NCBI GenBank assembly: GCA_019155185.1
Contig: CM032808.1
Span: forward strand, 2,067,185 to 2,131,184
Direction: 5' to 3'
Length of the DNA: 64,000 nucleotides
Source: Beaufortia kweichowensis
Lineage: Eukaryota; Chordata; Actinopteri; Cypriniformes; Gastromyzontidae
The notes beneath the pieces were generated by a model. That model was not told where the DNA came from. It ran no database searches and was given only the letters and a program-made list of their open reading frames with translations. The translations under genes were made by a program, and so were the position numbers. Each line of letters opens with the position of its first letter. Position 1 is the first letter of the stretch. Shown here piece by piece: positions 41,686 through 52,463 of the stretch.

Positions 41686-43209
41686 CTTTGACGCAGTATT
41701 TGAGAATTACTTGAGAGGACAATTTATTTTGTTTTGCTGTTTACTTTCAAACATGCTTGTCTCATCAGACTTTGTACACAAAATCATTCATCACCGTCGG
41801 ACTGTGTCGCATATTATTTTACAAATGAATGGACATAAAGATTTTATTTCTTTGTTTGATAAATATCTCAGTGTGTAAAATATCCTAACATAATAATATA
41901 ATTAAAGTAATCATTTCCTTAAAATGATTAAATGTGATAGAACAAGAAAATATAAAGTTATGTTAAATATAATCTGCTTTAGTTCTCTAAGACAGAGACG
42001 GAAAGCTGCTTAATGCTCCAAAATGATACAGACCTGAAACAGCTAAATATCATTAAACCAGATCAGACTAGATTTGTGACGTCTTGGTACAGATGATTCT
42101 CAGCCTGTAAAATATTATTTGTAATAAAATTTAGATTATATTTGCAAATACTCTTCACAAAACAACACTTTTCATTTTTCTTGTATGTTTGCACCTAATG
42201 CCTAAAGCTACTGTAACTACGAACAGGTTTCTAAAGTCCTAATTTACTCTTGTGTGCATCTGTCAATGCAGATTGCTTGAAATAAGGCAGGATGGCTCAT
42301 TTGTGACTAAGCAGCGTGTTCCACATTCAGCCGCTGTAATGAAGCATTGTGCCTCATTGTGTAATTACAGTCATTTATCTCAGCACAACACTTTACGTTT
42401 TCATTCCAGAGTACGCGCAGGTTTTCCATGCGTGTGTCTTACAGCCCTGATGTCCAGCACAGATAAATCACAAAACTAAATTGTTCTTTTGGAAATACCC
42501 TCATGCATCCTGTAACTCTTAATGAATATTGATCAGAATATTCTGTAATTGATTGATTTATATAGGTAACATAACTGTATGCTGTTTTCGGATGCCACAT
42601 AACATCACAATTTACATTTTCATGATTACAGTAATGTATTCTAGACAGCAACTGATGTACAGTCAGTGCATACATCATGGCTGTCTGGAATACTTGGTTC
42701 TGATCGGTCAGTTATTCCTGCATCATCTTGACCTCCGGTACTACTTGTATGTTTAATGCGTCACTCTGCTGTTTTTTTTCTCATGCCAACATACCTACTG
42801 CTGACACAATATATATTTTCAATATTTCAAATCAATATTTCATGTATAGTAATTTACTCATGTGGCAAGCCATGTAATAAAAAGGATAATATACAGCCAG
42901 TTGGTTGTTATTGCATAAAAAAATCCTTTCGAAGTAATACAGTCTGTCATAACTCAGTTAAAAACAGTTAAAACAGTTAAAAACATCCATTTTTTATTTC
43001 ACAATTTCATTTTATTGTGGTTCACATTTATTACATTTACACTGTAGTGGAAAAAAAAGAACATGACCACAAAACAAATTGTAAACTAATTATTTGAAAA
43101 CATGCAAACAGAAACTCAAAAAAATCAACTCTTTTGTATCCTTGCAGGATACCTCTGAGCACTATAATCAAAATCAACAAAGATTCAAATCTCTTTTTCA
43201 TTTTTTCAT

Positions 43210-44953
43210 TCACAATGACACTTCCATAAGATTCTCCATCTTCCCCAGAAGTGTTTCTGTCATCTTGGGTAAAAAGACCTCTAGAAAATGAAAGAAGTCT
43301 CGAAAGATCCCTGCTTTATCCTGACTGGGGTTAAACCGGAGGATAACTTTGGTACTTTCGTTACCGCCAACAACTTCTGCATCCACCCTGAACTCCAGCA
43401 AATCCAGGACTTCTTGCTCTTTCTCTACAATGCTCCGCGTCACCCTGCTCTCGATGTCAACGCAGCCTCCTTCAGGCTTGGACGTCTCATCGCTCGTCTT
43501 TAAAAGATCTCTGCGGACCTTCCGCCGTCCTGCCCAAACCTGATGTCTTTGTGTCCAGCACCAGTGGATCGGCTCTGGGTGCTCCGCATCAACATCTAGT
43601 CTCTGTCTTTTGGCTTGCGTGCAGGCGGATGTTGATGGACCGTCATCTGTTGTAAGAGGTCTCTTCTTACCAGATTGACATTGGGTTTGAGAACCAACAT
43701 CTTCTACACTTTGATTATTATTCACCTCAGATTCATTTCCATCTTTTTCTGCTTTCTCCACACCTCGACAGGTGTCTGTATCTTGACTCGGCGAGCATTT
43801 TAAAATGTCATCAAAGACCGTCTGCACAGCAGAGCAGACCTTTGCAAACCAGAGACCCCTGAACGCCTCCCCTGCCTCTGCCAGCTGAGCACGCAAGCAT
43901 CCCGGCAAAACATCCGCTTTAAAAGGGATGCTGATCTCCATCATCTTCTCAGTCCCGGCATGTGAGCGGGGTCCAGCTTCACAGGGCGGCGCAAACAGTC
44001 GCACCAAACCCCAGGATTTGCCCTTGACGGACTTGCGCTGGTATTGTAAACTGCGGCAGTACTTCTCGGCCTCGCAACATTCTCTCTTGAAGTTCATTTG
44101 GGTTCGCTCGTTAAGGTTTCCAGCCACATTGTGGTTCAGCTCGAAAGGATCCAAGACGTTCATAGGGCCTAGTTTAGGGGCGGAGGAACGCTTTGATTTG
44201 GGACTGGAGGGCTCTGCCGTGCTTTCCTCGTCTGTGTGGAGGAAGTCAGTGATGGGCAGGGCACGAGCATCTCTCAGAGACACCACTGAAGCAGAGAAAT
44301 CAAACTTTGCATAGAAGGTGAAGAAACTGAAAAGCAGTGTACCTGAGGAAAGGGACACAGAGAATGTTACAAGGACAGACAGACCACATGGAAAAATGAA
44401 AGATGGCATCCTAACTGAACTGAAAAAGAAAAACATTTTGGATGAATGATCTGGTTTTTCTGCATCTTTAATGCTCTCTAAGACGTCAGCACACTAGGGT
44501 TTAGTTCAGAGCTGTGTTATAGTCTGCCTTAACTGCCTAAACCAAGACAAGATCAAGATTTTAAGGGTTTAGGCATTAGTGATCATTTTGATGACATATT
44601 TGACACAACCCCATTCATTTCTGAGCTCCCACAACAGTAACAAAAGAAACCAAATATCAAGTTATTGACTGCATTTAAAATGCTTTTACATCCAATCACA
44701 TAAAGGATGTTGACAAGTAAATTAGACAACGCACCAGCAATTTCATGACATGACCACAGTTGAAATAAAAGAAGGAGTCATCCAAATCTTAGACCAAGAT
44801 GAGAATTCAAATAAATGTAAAAATCTCAATCTCAAGCCCAAGATCGGTCTGGTTTAGAGAACTGAAGCAGACAGAGATTTGAATAGAGAGGATTTGTGAT
44901 ACTTACACAGGTCTTCAGTGTTTTTGCTGGGAGGAACACTAAAAGGTTGGACT
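43210..44953 (-). CDS. tut1: TUT1 / Star-PAP, U6 snRNA terminal uridylyltransferase, C-terminal part
   Basis: Last two exons on the - strand: 44907-44953 (its 5' side runs into the N gap) and 43210-44342 (376 aa after the split codon, stop TGA 43210-43212). The donor T|GTAAGT and acceptor CCTCAG|GT join in phase to read EDLCTLLFSFFTFYAKFDF. The sequence then has the end of the PAP-associated domain, VLDPFELNHNVAGNLNERTQ, and AEKYCRSLQYQRKS. A disordered acidic stretch with nuclear-localisation-like KKRPL and AKRQRLD follows, then a basic WAGRRKVRRDLL element, and a C-terminal fold ending FFHFLEVFLPKMTETL. This matches the C-terminal region of vertebrate TUT1, which oligouridylates U6 snRNA and polyadenylates selected mRNAs in nuclear speckles. 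The RNA-recognition motifs, zinc finger and catalytic core are not in the window. No matching exons are found beyond the gap. Confidence 0.9.
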
Positions 44954-45053
44954 NNNNNNNNNNNNNNNNNNNNNNNNNNNNNNNNNNNNNNNNNNNNNNN
45001 NNNNNNNNNNNNNNNNNNNNNNNNNNNNNNNNNNNNNNNNNNNNNNNNNNNNN
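44954..45053. other. Assembly gap, 100 N
   Basis: Exactly 100 N, the usual placeholder for a gap of unknown length. It cuts through a tut1 exon on the left and opens directly into tRNA-array sequence on the right. Confidence 0.99.
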
Positions 45054-45174
45054 CCAACCCTCCATTTGCACACCTGATTTTGAATGGAGCTTCTTTCCTT
45101 TACTAGTTCTGGATGTCATACTTGGTACATCAAACAGTTAAACAAATCAATGTATGTCTTGTAAAGGCTAGATT

Positions 45175-45255
45175 TGGCAGCTGTGGGATTGGAACCCATG
45201 CCTTCGAAGAGACTGGAGCCTAAATCCAGCACCTTAGACCCCTCAGCCACCTACC
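45175..45255 (-). pseudogene. tRNA-Leu-TAG, diverged
   Basis: Anticodon TAG is readable. The acceptor end lacks one base, the B box has a substitution (GGTTCCAATCC), and several stem positions are changed. Probably inactive. Confidence 0.6.
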
Positions 45256-45502
45256 CACACAATTGGCAACGTTTTGTTCTTCCACACTCATCCTGTAGGA
45301 ATGAAAATTTTATTGACCACGGAGGCATAGGAATACGAAAGAGCAGCCGCATTTTGATTGTGACACAGTGATGAATTGGTTTAGTTACCAACCCTCCATT
45401 TACAAACCCTGATTTCAATGGAGCTTTTCCTTAATGGTTCTTGATGTCATACTTGTGCATCAAACCAGCTAAACAAACCCATGTGCCTTGTAAAGGCAGA
45501 TT

Positions 45503-45575
45503 TGGCAGAGGTGGGATTTGCCCCAAAGAGACAGGTGCCTAAATCCAGCCCCTCGGACTGCTTGGCCACACTACC
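45503..45575 (-). pseudogene. tRNA-Leu-TAG remnant
   Basis: The 3' stem and the TAG anticodon arm (CCTAAATCCAG forward) remain. The T arm and D-arm region are rearranged or deleted. Confidence 0.7.
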
Positions 45576-45856
45576 CTTGGGAAGCACATTCCATCATGTG
45601 TTTGTCTTGCACACAGTTCCACCTGCAGCCTCAGAAAGTAAGGCAGAGACCTTGTTGGCAGGAGGGAAAATGCCTTTTTAAATCAGGCTGTGTTCAGTCC
45701 TCCTGTTGCAGGTCCGCTTTTCTTGCAGACTGCAATTAGATCTGTTCACAAACAACTCTTGACTCGCATAATGACGAAATTGAAACCAACCACAAGTTGA
45801 TTGAAAATAGTTTAACTAGCTGGCCCATGCCACCAAAGGCTATTTAAAACCACACC

Positions 45857-45938
45857 TGACAGCAGTGGGATTTGAACCAACGCCTCCGAAGCGACTGTAG
45901 CCTAAAACCAGCGCCTTAGACCACTCGGCCACACTACC
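45857..45938 (-). pseudogene. tRNA-Leu-TAG, probably inactive
   Basis: Full 82-bp length, loop TTTAGGC with anticodon TAG. The anticodon stem has two mismatches (CTGGT against TACAG) and the T stem is altered. Confidence 0.6.
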
Positions 45939-46182
45939 CACACAACTAGCAACGTTTTGTCTTCCCACATCATTCTGTGAATGAAAACTTTTATTGACCA
46001 CATGCGAAGGCATAGGAACACGGGCAGAGCAGCGTATTTGATTGTGACACAGTAGTCTGGCTTAGCCACCAACCCTCCATTTGCACACCTGATTTGAATG
46101 GAGCTTTTCCTTAATGGTTCTGGATGTCATACTTGTGCATCAAACAGTTAAACAAATCAATGTGTCTTGTAAAGGCTAGATT

Positions 46183-46264
46183 TGGCAGCGGTGGGATTTG
46201 AACCCACGCCTCCGGAGAGACTGGAGCCTTAATCCAGCGCCTTGGACCGCTCGGCCACGCAACC
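46183..46264 (-). tRNA. tRNA-Leu (anticodon AAG), one acceptor-stem mismatch
   Basis: 82 bp, loop ATTAAGG, long class II variable arm, B box GGTTCAAATCC. Position 4 of the acceptor stem is T instead of A (5' end GGTTGCG), giving a T-T mismatch. Activity is uncertain. Confidence 0.7.
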
Positions 46265-46729
46265 CATGGGAAACTGATTCCATCAAGTGTTTGTCTTGAA
46301 CACAATTCCACTTGCAGCCTCAGAAAGTAAGTCTGAGACCTTGTTGGCAGGAGGGAAAATGCCTTTTTAATTCAGGCTGTGTTCAGTCCTCCTGTTGCAG
46401 GTCCGCTTTTCTTTTAGAATGCAATTACATCTGTCCACAAACACTCTCGACTCTTGGCATAGGAACACGGCAGAGCAGCGTATTTGATTGTGACACAGTA
46501 GTCTTGTGACACAAACTAATGTTTTGTCTTCCCACATCATTCTGTGAATGAAAACTTTTTATTGCCCACGTAAGAGCAGCGTATTTGATTGTGACACAGT
46601 AGTCTGGCTTAGCCACCAACCCTCCATTTGCACACCTGATTTGAATGGAGCTTTTCCTTAATGGTTCTGGATGTCATACTTGTGCATCAAACAGTTAAAC
46701 AAATCAATGTGTCTTGTAAAGGCTAGATT

Positions 46730-46811
46730 TGGCAGCGGTGGGATTTGAACCTACGCCTCGGAAGAGACTGGAGCCTAAATCCAGCGCCTTAGACCCCTCG
46801 GCCACACTACC
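46730..46811 (-). tRNA. tRNA-Leu (anticodon TAG), T-stem mismatch
   Basis: 82 bp, anticodon TAG, acceptor stem GGTAGTG/CGCTGCC as in the intact copies. One T-stem base (GTAGG) and one variable-arm base are changed. Confidence 0.7.
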
Positions 46812-47052
46812 CACACAACTGGCAACGTTTTGTCTTTCCACATCATTCTGTGAATGAAAAATTTTTATTGACCACGCAAGGCATAGGAACACAGCAGAGC
46901 AGCGTATTTGATTGTGACACAGTAGTCTGGCTTAGCCACCAACCCTCCATTTGCACACCTGATTTGAATGGAGCTTTTCCTTAATGGTTCTGGATGTCAT
47001 ACTTGTGCATCAAACAGTTAAACAAATCAATGTGTCTTGTAAAGGCTAGATT

Positions 47053-47133
47053 TGGCAGCGGTGGGATTTGAACCCCGCCTCGGAGAGACTGGAGCCTTAA
47101 TCCAGCGCCTTGGACCGCCTTCGCCACGCTACC
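47053..47133 (-). pseudogene. tRNA-Leu-AAG with small indels
   Basis: Anticodon AAG is kept. Deletions at the T stem/variable arm (AACCCCGCCTCGGAG forward) and an insertion in the D arm break the fold. Confidence 0.65.
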
Positions 47134-47492
47134 CATGGGAAATTGATTCCATCAAGTGTTTTTCTTGCACACAATTCCACTTGCAGCCTCAGAAAGTAAG
47201 GCAGAGACCTTGTTGGCAGGAGGGAAAATGCCTTTTTAAATCAGGCTGTGTCCTCCTGTTGCAGGTCCGCTTTTCTTGCAGACTGCAATTACATCTGTCC
47301 ACAAACACTCTTGACTCTTGGCATAGGAACACGGCAGAGCAGCGTATTTGATTGTGACACAGTAGTCTGGCTTAGCCACCAACCCTCCATTTGCACACCT
47401 GATTTGAATGGAGCTTTTCCTTAATGGTTCTGGATGTCATACTTGTGCATCAAACAGTTAAACAAATCAATGTGTCTTGTAAAGGCTAGATT

Positions 47493-47574
47493 TGGCAGCG
47501 GTGGGATTTGAACCCACGCCTCCGAAGAGACTGGAGCCTAAATCCAGCGCCTTAGACCCCTCGGCCACACTACC
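47493..47574 (-). tRNA. tRNA-Leu (anticodon TAG)
   Basis: Intact 82-bp class II tRNA on the - strand. Acceptor GGTAGTG pairs with CGCTGCC (one G-T wobble), anticodon stem CTGGA/TCCAG with loop TTTAGGC, variable arm TCTCTTCGGAGG, T arm GTGGG-TTCAAAT-CCCAC, discriminator A. A box (TGGCCGAGGGG) and B box (GGTTCAAATCC) are present. Confidence 0.92.
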
Positions 47575-47815
47575 CACACAACTGGCAACGTTTTGTCTTT
47601 CCACATCATTCTGTGAATGAAAAATTTTTATTGACCACGCAAGGCATAGGAACACGGCAGAGCAGCGTATTTGATTGTGACACAGTAGTCTGGCTTAGCC
47701 ACCAACCCTCCATTTGCACACCTGATTTGAATGGAGCTTTTCCTTAATGGTTCTGGATGTCATACTTGTGCATCAAACAGTTAAACAAATCAATGTGTCT
47801 TGTAAAGGCTAGATT

Positions 47816-47888
47816 TGGGATTTGAACCCACGCCTCCGAAGAGACTGGAGCCTAAATCCAGCGCCTTAGACCCCTCGGCCACACTACC
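47816..47888 (-). pseudogene. tRNA-Leu-TAG lacking the 3' acceptor strand
   Basis: Identical to the intact TAG copy except that about nine bases (the 3' acceptor strand and part of the T stem) are deleted, so GATTTGGGATTTG is contiguous. Confidence 0.85.
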
Positions 47889-48408
47889 CACACAACTGGC
47901 AACGTTTTGTCTTTCCACATCATTCTGTGAATGAAAACTTTTTATTGACCACGCAAGGCATAGGAACACGGCAGAGCAGCGTATTTGATTGTGACACAGT
48001 AGTCTGGCTTAGCCACCAACCCTCCATTTGCACACCTGATTTGAATGGAGCTTTTCCTTAATGGTTCTGGACGTCATACTTGTGCATCAAACAGTTAAAC
48101 AAATCAATGTGTCTTGTAAAGGCTAGATTTGGCAGGAGGGAAAATGCCTTTTTTAATCAGGCTGTGTCCTCCTGTTGCACGTCCACTTTTCTTGCAGACT
48201 GCAATTACATCTGTCCACAAACACTCTTGACTCTTGGCATAGGAACACGGCAGAGCAGCGTATTTGATTGTGACACAGTAGTCTGGTTTAGCCACCAACC
48301 CTCCATTTGCACACCTGATTTGAATGGAGCTTTTCCTTAATGGTTCTGGATGTCATACTTGTGCATCAAACAGTTAAACAAATCAATGTGTCTTGTAAAG
48401 GCTAGATT

Positions 48409-48490
48409 TGGCAGCGGTGGGATTTGAACCCACGCCTCCGAAGAGACTGGAGCCTAAATCCAGCGCCTTAGACCCCTCAGCCACACTACC
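48409..48490 (-). tRNA. tRNA-Leu (anticodon TAG)
   Basis: 82 bp, same as the copy at 47493 except for one D-arm substitution (GGCTGAGGGG). All stems pair. Confidence 0.85.
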
Positions 48491-48730
48491 CACACAACTA
48501 GCAACGTTTTGTCTTTCGACATCATTCTGTGAATGAAAAATTTTATTGACCACGCAAGGCATAGGAACGCGGCAGAGCAGCGTATTTGATTGTGACACAG
48601 TAGTCTGGCTTAGCCACCAACCCTCCATTTGCACACCTGATTTGAATGGAGCTTTTCCTTAATGGTTCTGGATGTCATACTTGTGCATCAAACAGTTAAA
48701 CAAATCAATGTGTCTTGTAAAGGCTAGATT

Positions 48731-48812
48731 TGGCAGCGGTGGGATTTGAACCCACGCCTCCGGAGAGACTGGAGCCTTAATCCAGCGCCTTGGACCGCTC
48801 GGCCACGCTACC
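48731..48812 (-). tRNA. tRNA-Leu (anticodon AAG)
   Basis: Intact 82-bp class II tRNA. Acceptor GGTAGCG/CGCTGCC pairs fully; loop ATTAAGG gives anticodon AAG; variable arm TCTCTCCGGAGG; B box GGTTCAAATCC. It differs from the TAG type at diagnostic sites in the D arm (GAGCGGTCCAAGG), anticodon and variable arm. Confidence 0.92.
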
Positions 48813-49171
48813 CATGGGAAATTGATTCCATCAAGTGTTTGTCTTGCACACAATTCCACTTGCAGCCTCAGAAAGTAAGGCAGAGACCTTGTTGGCAGGA
48901 GGGAAAATGCCTTTTTAAATCAGGCTGTGTCCTCCTGTTGCAGGTCCGCTTTTCTTGCAGACTGCAATTACATCTGTCCACAAACACTCTTGACTCTTGG
49001 CATAGGAACACGGCAGAGCAGCGTATTTGATTGTGACACAGTAGTCTGGTTTAGCCACCAACCCTCCATTTGCACACCTGATTTGAATGGAGCTTTTCCT
49101 TAATGGTTCTGGATGTCATACTTGTGCATCAAACAGTTAAACAAATCAATGTGTCTTGTAAAGGCTAGATT

Positions 49172-49251
49172 TGGCAGCGGTGGGATTTGAACACGCCTCC
49201 GAAGAGACTGGAGCCTAAATCCAGCGCCTTAGACCCCTCGGCCACACTACC
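49172..49251 (-). pseudogene. tRNA-Leu-TAG with 2-bp T-stem deletion
   Basis: Two bases are missing from the T stem (forward GAACACGCC instead of GAACCCACGCC). Otherwise like the intact TAG type. Confidence 0.7.
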
Positions 49252-49492
49252 CACACAACTGGCAACGTTTTGTCTTTCCACATCATTCTGTGAATGAAAA
49301 CTTTTATTGACCACACAAGGCATAGGAACCACGGCAGAGCAGCGTATTTGATTGTGACACAGTAGTCTGGCTTAGCCACCAACCCTCCATTTGCACACCT
49401 GATTTGAATGGAGCTTTTCCTTAATGGTTCTGGATGTCATACTTGTGCATCAAACAGTTAAACAAATCAATGTGTCTTGTAAAGGCTAGATT

Positions 49493-49564
49493 TGGCAGCG
49501 GTGGGATTTGAACCCACGCCTCGGAGAGACTGGAGCCTAATCCAGCGCCTTGGACCCCGCTACC
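49493..49564 (-). pseudogene. tRNA-Leu-AAG-derived, deleted D arm
   Basis: The anticodon loop has lost one base (CCTAATCCAG forward) and about nine bases of the D-arm/acceptor junction are gone. Confidence 0.8.
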
Positions 49565-49898
49565 CATAGGAAATTGATTCCCTCAAGTGTTTGTCTTGCA
49601 CACAGAATTCCACCCAGCCACAAGTAAAGGCAGACCTTGTTGAAAATGCCTTTTAATCAGGCTGTGTCCTCCTGTTGAATCAGCTTTTATTGCAGACATC
49701 TGTCCACAAACACTCTTGACTCTTGGCATAGGAACACGGCAGAGCAAGCGTATTTGATTGTGACACAGTAGTCTGGTTTAGCCACCAACCCTCCATTTGC
49801 ACACCTGATTTGAATGGAGCTTTTCCTTAATGGTTCTGGATGTCATACTTGTGCATCAAACAGTTAAACAAATCAATGTGTCTTGTAAAGGCTAGATT

Positions 49899-49977
49899 TG
49901 GCAGCGGTGGGATTTGAACCCATGCCTCGAAGAGACTGGAGCCTAAATCCAGCCTTAGACCCTCGAGCCACACTACC
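49899..49977 (-). pseudogene. tRNA-Leu-TAG with several indels
   Basis: Anticodon TAG is readable. Small deletions in the variable arm, below the anticodon stem and in the D arm. Confidence 0.75.
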
Positions 49978-50221
49978 CACACAACTGGCAACGTTTTGTC
50001 TTTTCCACATCATTCTGTGAATGAAAACTTTTATTGACCACGCAAGGCATAGGAACACACGGCAGAGCAAGCGTATTTGATTGTGACACAGTAGTCTGTC
50101 TTAGCCACCAACCCTCCATTTGCACACCTGATTTGAATGGAGCTTTTCCTTAATGGTTCTGGATGTCATACTTGTGCATCAAACAGTTAAACAAATCAAT
50201 GTGTCTTGTAAAGGCTAGATT

Positions 50222-50283
50222 TGGCAGCGGTGGGATTTGAACCGCCTCCTCTTAAGAGACTGGACCCTAAATCCACGATACCC
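50222..50283 (-). pseudogene. Scrambled tRNA-Leu remnant
   Basis: It starts like the 3' end of a TAG copy but passes through many small deletions into CCCATGGGAAAGACTCC. It then jumps between pieces of both spacer types (50284-50420). Confidence 0.8.
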
Positions 50284-50580
50284 ATGGGAAAGACTCCATC
50301 AAGTGTTTGTCCACACTACCCACACAACTCAGAAAGCAAGGCGACCTTTTGTCTTTTTCGACATCATTCTGTGAATGAGAAAAATTTTATTGACCACGCA
50401 CTCTTGAGGCATAGGAACGCGGCAGAGCAGCGTATTTGATTGTGACACAGTAGTCTGGCTTAGCCACCAACCCTCCATTTGCACACCTGATTTGAATGGA
50501 GCTTTTCCTTAATGGTTCTGGATGTCATACTTGTGCATCAAACAGTTAAACAAATCAATGTGTCTTGTAAAGGCTAGATT

Positions 50581-50662
50581 TGGCAGCGGTGGGATTTGAA
50601 CCCACGCCTCCGGAGAGACTGGAGCCTTAATCCAGCGCCTTGGACCGCTCGGCCACGCTACC
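50581..50662 (-). tRNA. tRNA-Leu (anticodon AAG)
   Basis: 82 bp, identical to the copy at 48731. All stems, A box and B box intact. Confidence 0.92.
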
Positions 50663-51021
50663 CATGGGAAATTGATTCCATCAAGTGTTTTTCTTGCACA
50701 CAATTCCACTTGCAGCCTCAGAAAGTAAGGCAGAGACCTTGTTGGCAGGAGGGAAAATGCCTTTTTAAATCAGGCTGTGTCCTCCTGTTGCAGGTCCGCT
50801 TTTCTTGCAGACTGCAATTACATCTGTCCACAAACACTCTTGACTCTTGGCATAGGAACACGGCAGAGCAGCGTATTTGATTGTGACACAGTAGCCTGGC
50901 TTAGCCACCAACCCTCCATTTGCACACCTGATTTGAATGGAGCTTTTCCTTAATGGTTCTGGATGTCATACTTGTGCATCAAACAGTTAAACAAATCAAT
51001 GTGTCTTGTAAAGGCTAGATT

Positions 51022-51103
51022 TGGCAGCGGTGGGATTTGAACCCACGCCTCCGGAGAGACTGGAGCCTTAATCCAGCACCTTGGACCGCTCGGCCACGCT
51101 ACC
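51022..51103 (-). tRNA. tRNA-Leu (anticodon AAG), one variant base
   Basis: 82 bp, same as 50581 except one base beside the anticodon stem (GGTGCTGG for GGCGCTGG). The fold is kept. Confidence 0.88.
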
Positions 51104-51470
51104 CATGGGAAATTGATTCCATCAAGTGTTTGTCTTGCACACAATTCCACTTGCAGCCTCAGAAAGTAAGGCAGAGACCTTGTTGGCAGGAGGAAAATGC
51201 CTTTTAAATCAGGCTGTGTCCTCCTGTTGCAGGTCCGCTTTTCTTGCAGACTGCAATTACATCTGTCCACAAACACTCTTGACTCTTGGCATAGGAACAC
51301 GGCAGAGCAGCGTATTTGATTGTGACACAGTAGTCTGGCTTAGCCACCAACCCTCCATTTGCACACCTGATTTGAATGGAGCTTTTCCTTAATGGTTCTG
51401 GATGTCATACTTGTGCATCAAACAGTTAAACAAATCAATGTGTCTTGTAAAGGCTAGATTTGGCAGCGGT

Positions 51471-51549
51471 GGGATTTGAACCCACGCCTCCGAAGAGACT
51501 GGAGCCTAAATCCAGCGCCTTAGACCCCTCGGCCACACTGCAGCCTCCA
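51471..51549 (-). pseudogene. tRNA-Leu-TAG with altered 5' acceptor strand
   Basis: Intact from the D arm to the 3' end. At its 5' end the expected GGTAG is replaced by spacer-like sequence (forward CACTGCAGCCTCC), which destroys the acceptor stem. Confidence 0.75.
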
Positions 51550-51744
51550 GTAAGGCACAACTGGCAACGTTTTGTCTTTCCACATCATTTTTGTGAATGA
51601 AAACTTTTTATTGACCACTCTTGAAGGCATAGGAACACGGCAGAGCAGCGTATTTGATTGTGACACAGTAGTCTGGCTTAGCCACCAACCCTCCATTTGC
51701 ACACCTGATTTGAATGGAGCTTTTCCTTAATGGTTCTGGATGTC

Positions 51745-52265
51745 ACAGGGGAACCTTATCTGATCAAGATTATGCTTTTTTATTAAACACAGAAGGAATT
51801 CATTTGACGCTTATGTTCTCAGTCATCAAGGACATTTAGCATGAACAAAAGATCCTTATTGTAGGCTAGATAGTGAGCAGTTTAAGGTTTAAAAATGTAC
51901 TAACTAACCGGGGAACACTATCTGACAGGAACCTTCTCAGGTGTCAGGATGCGTTTCCCCTGCTATGAATGACAAAGTTAGCTGAAGAAGTCTACAAACA
52001 CGAAGCCCCAAACCACAAGAAGCCTAGTGGCCAAGTGCATAGCAGTCTAAAGTAGTGTTCAGTAGGTTTTTAGTTTGACCCCGGCCCAACCCTTCATTTA
52101 TGAACACAGGGGAACCTTATCTAACCGAGATTATGCTTTTTTATTAAATACAGGAAAACTTTATTTGACAGTTACATTCTGAGTGATCAAACAAATTTAG
52201 CATGAACAGGCTAAAAATGTCAGAACCTCCTCGATGTAGGCTAAATGGTGAGAAGTTTTAAAAAA
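51745..52265. repeat. Diverged direct duplication at the right edge of the tRNA array
   Basis: Two related segments, about 51745-51900 and 52105-52265, both begin ACAGGGGAACCTTATCT, share GATTATGCTTTTTTATTAAA and include TTTAGCATGAACA. They replace tRNA units here. Function and family unknown. Confidence 0.6.
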
Positions 52266-52463
52266 TGAAATTTGAAACGTGTAAACTTTCTGTCTCATTA
52301 TTATTGAACATGCAAGGTATACAGCCTATTTGGATGTGACACAGTAGTCTGGCTTAGCCACCAACCCTCCATTTACACACCTGATTTGCATGGAGCGATT
52401 CTGGATGTCATATTTGTGCATCAAATCAGTCAAGCAAACCCATGTGCCTTGGAAAACCAGATT

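Larger units (their letters stand above)
36780..43209. other. Gene-poor region between pyy and tut1
   Basis: About 6.4 kb of AT-rich DNA without a recognisable exon on either strand. It holds a LINE-like tail (37280-37375), a small CpG-richer patch (37740-37850), CA/TA-rich low-complexity sequence near 40500-40580, and a palindromic CRE at 41678-41685. Confidence 0.45.

Noticed and set aside
45054..51700. Many 60-116 codon ORFs recurring across the tRNA array (for example frames with AVGFEPRL or WVAWPSGPR)
   Set aside because: They are translations through tRNA-Leu genes and spacers. The recurrence reflects the tandem repeat, not a protein family.
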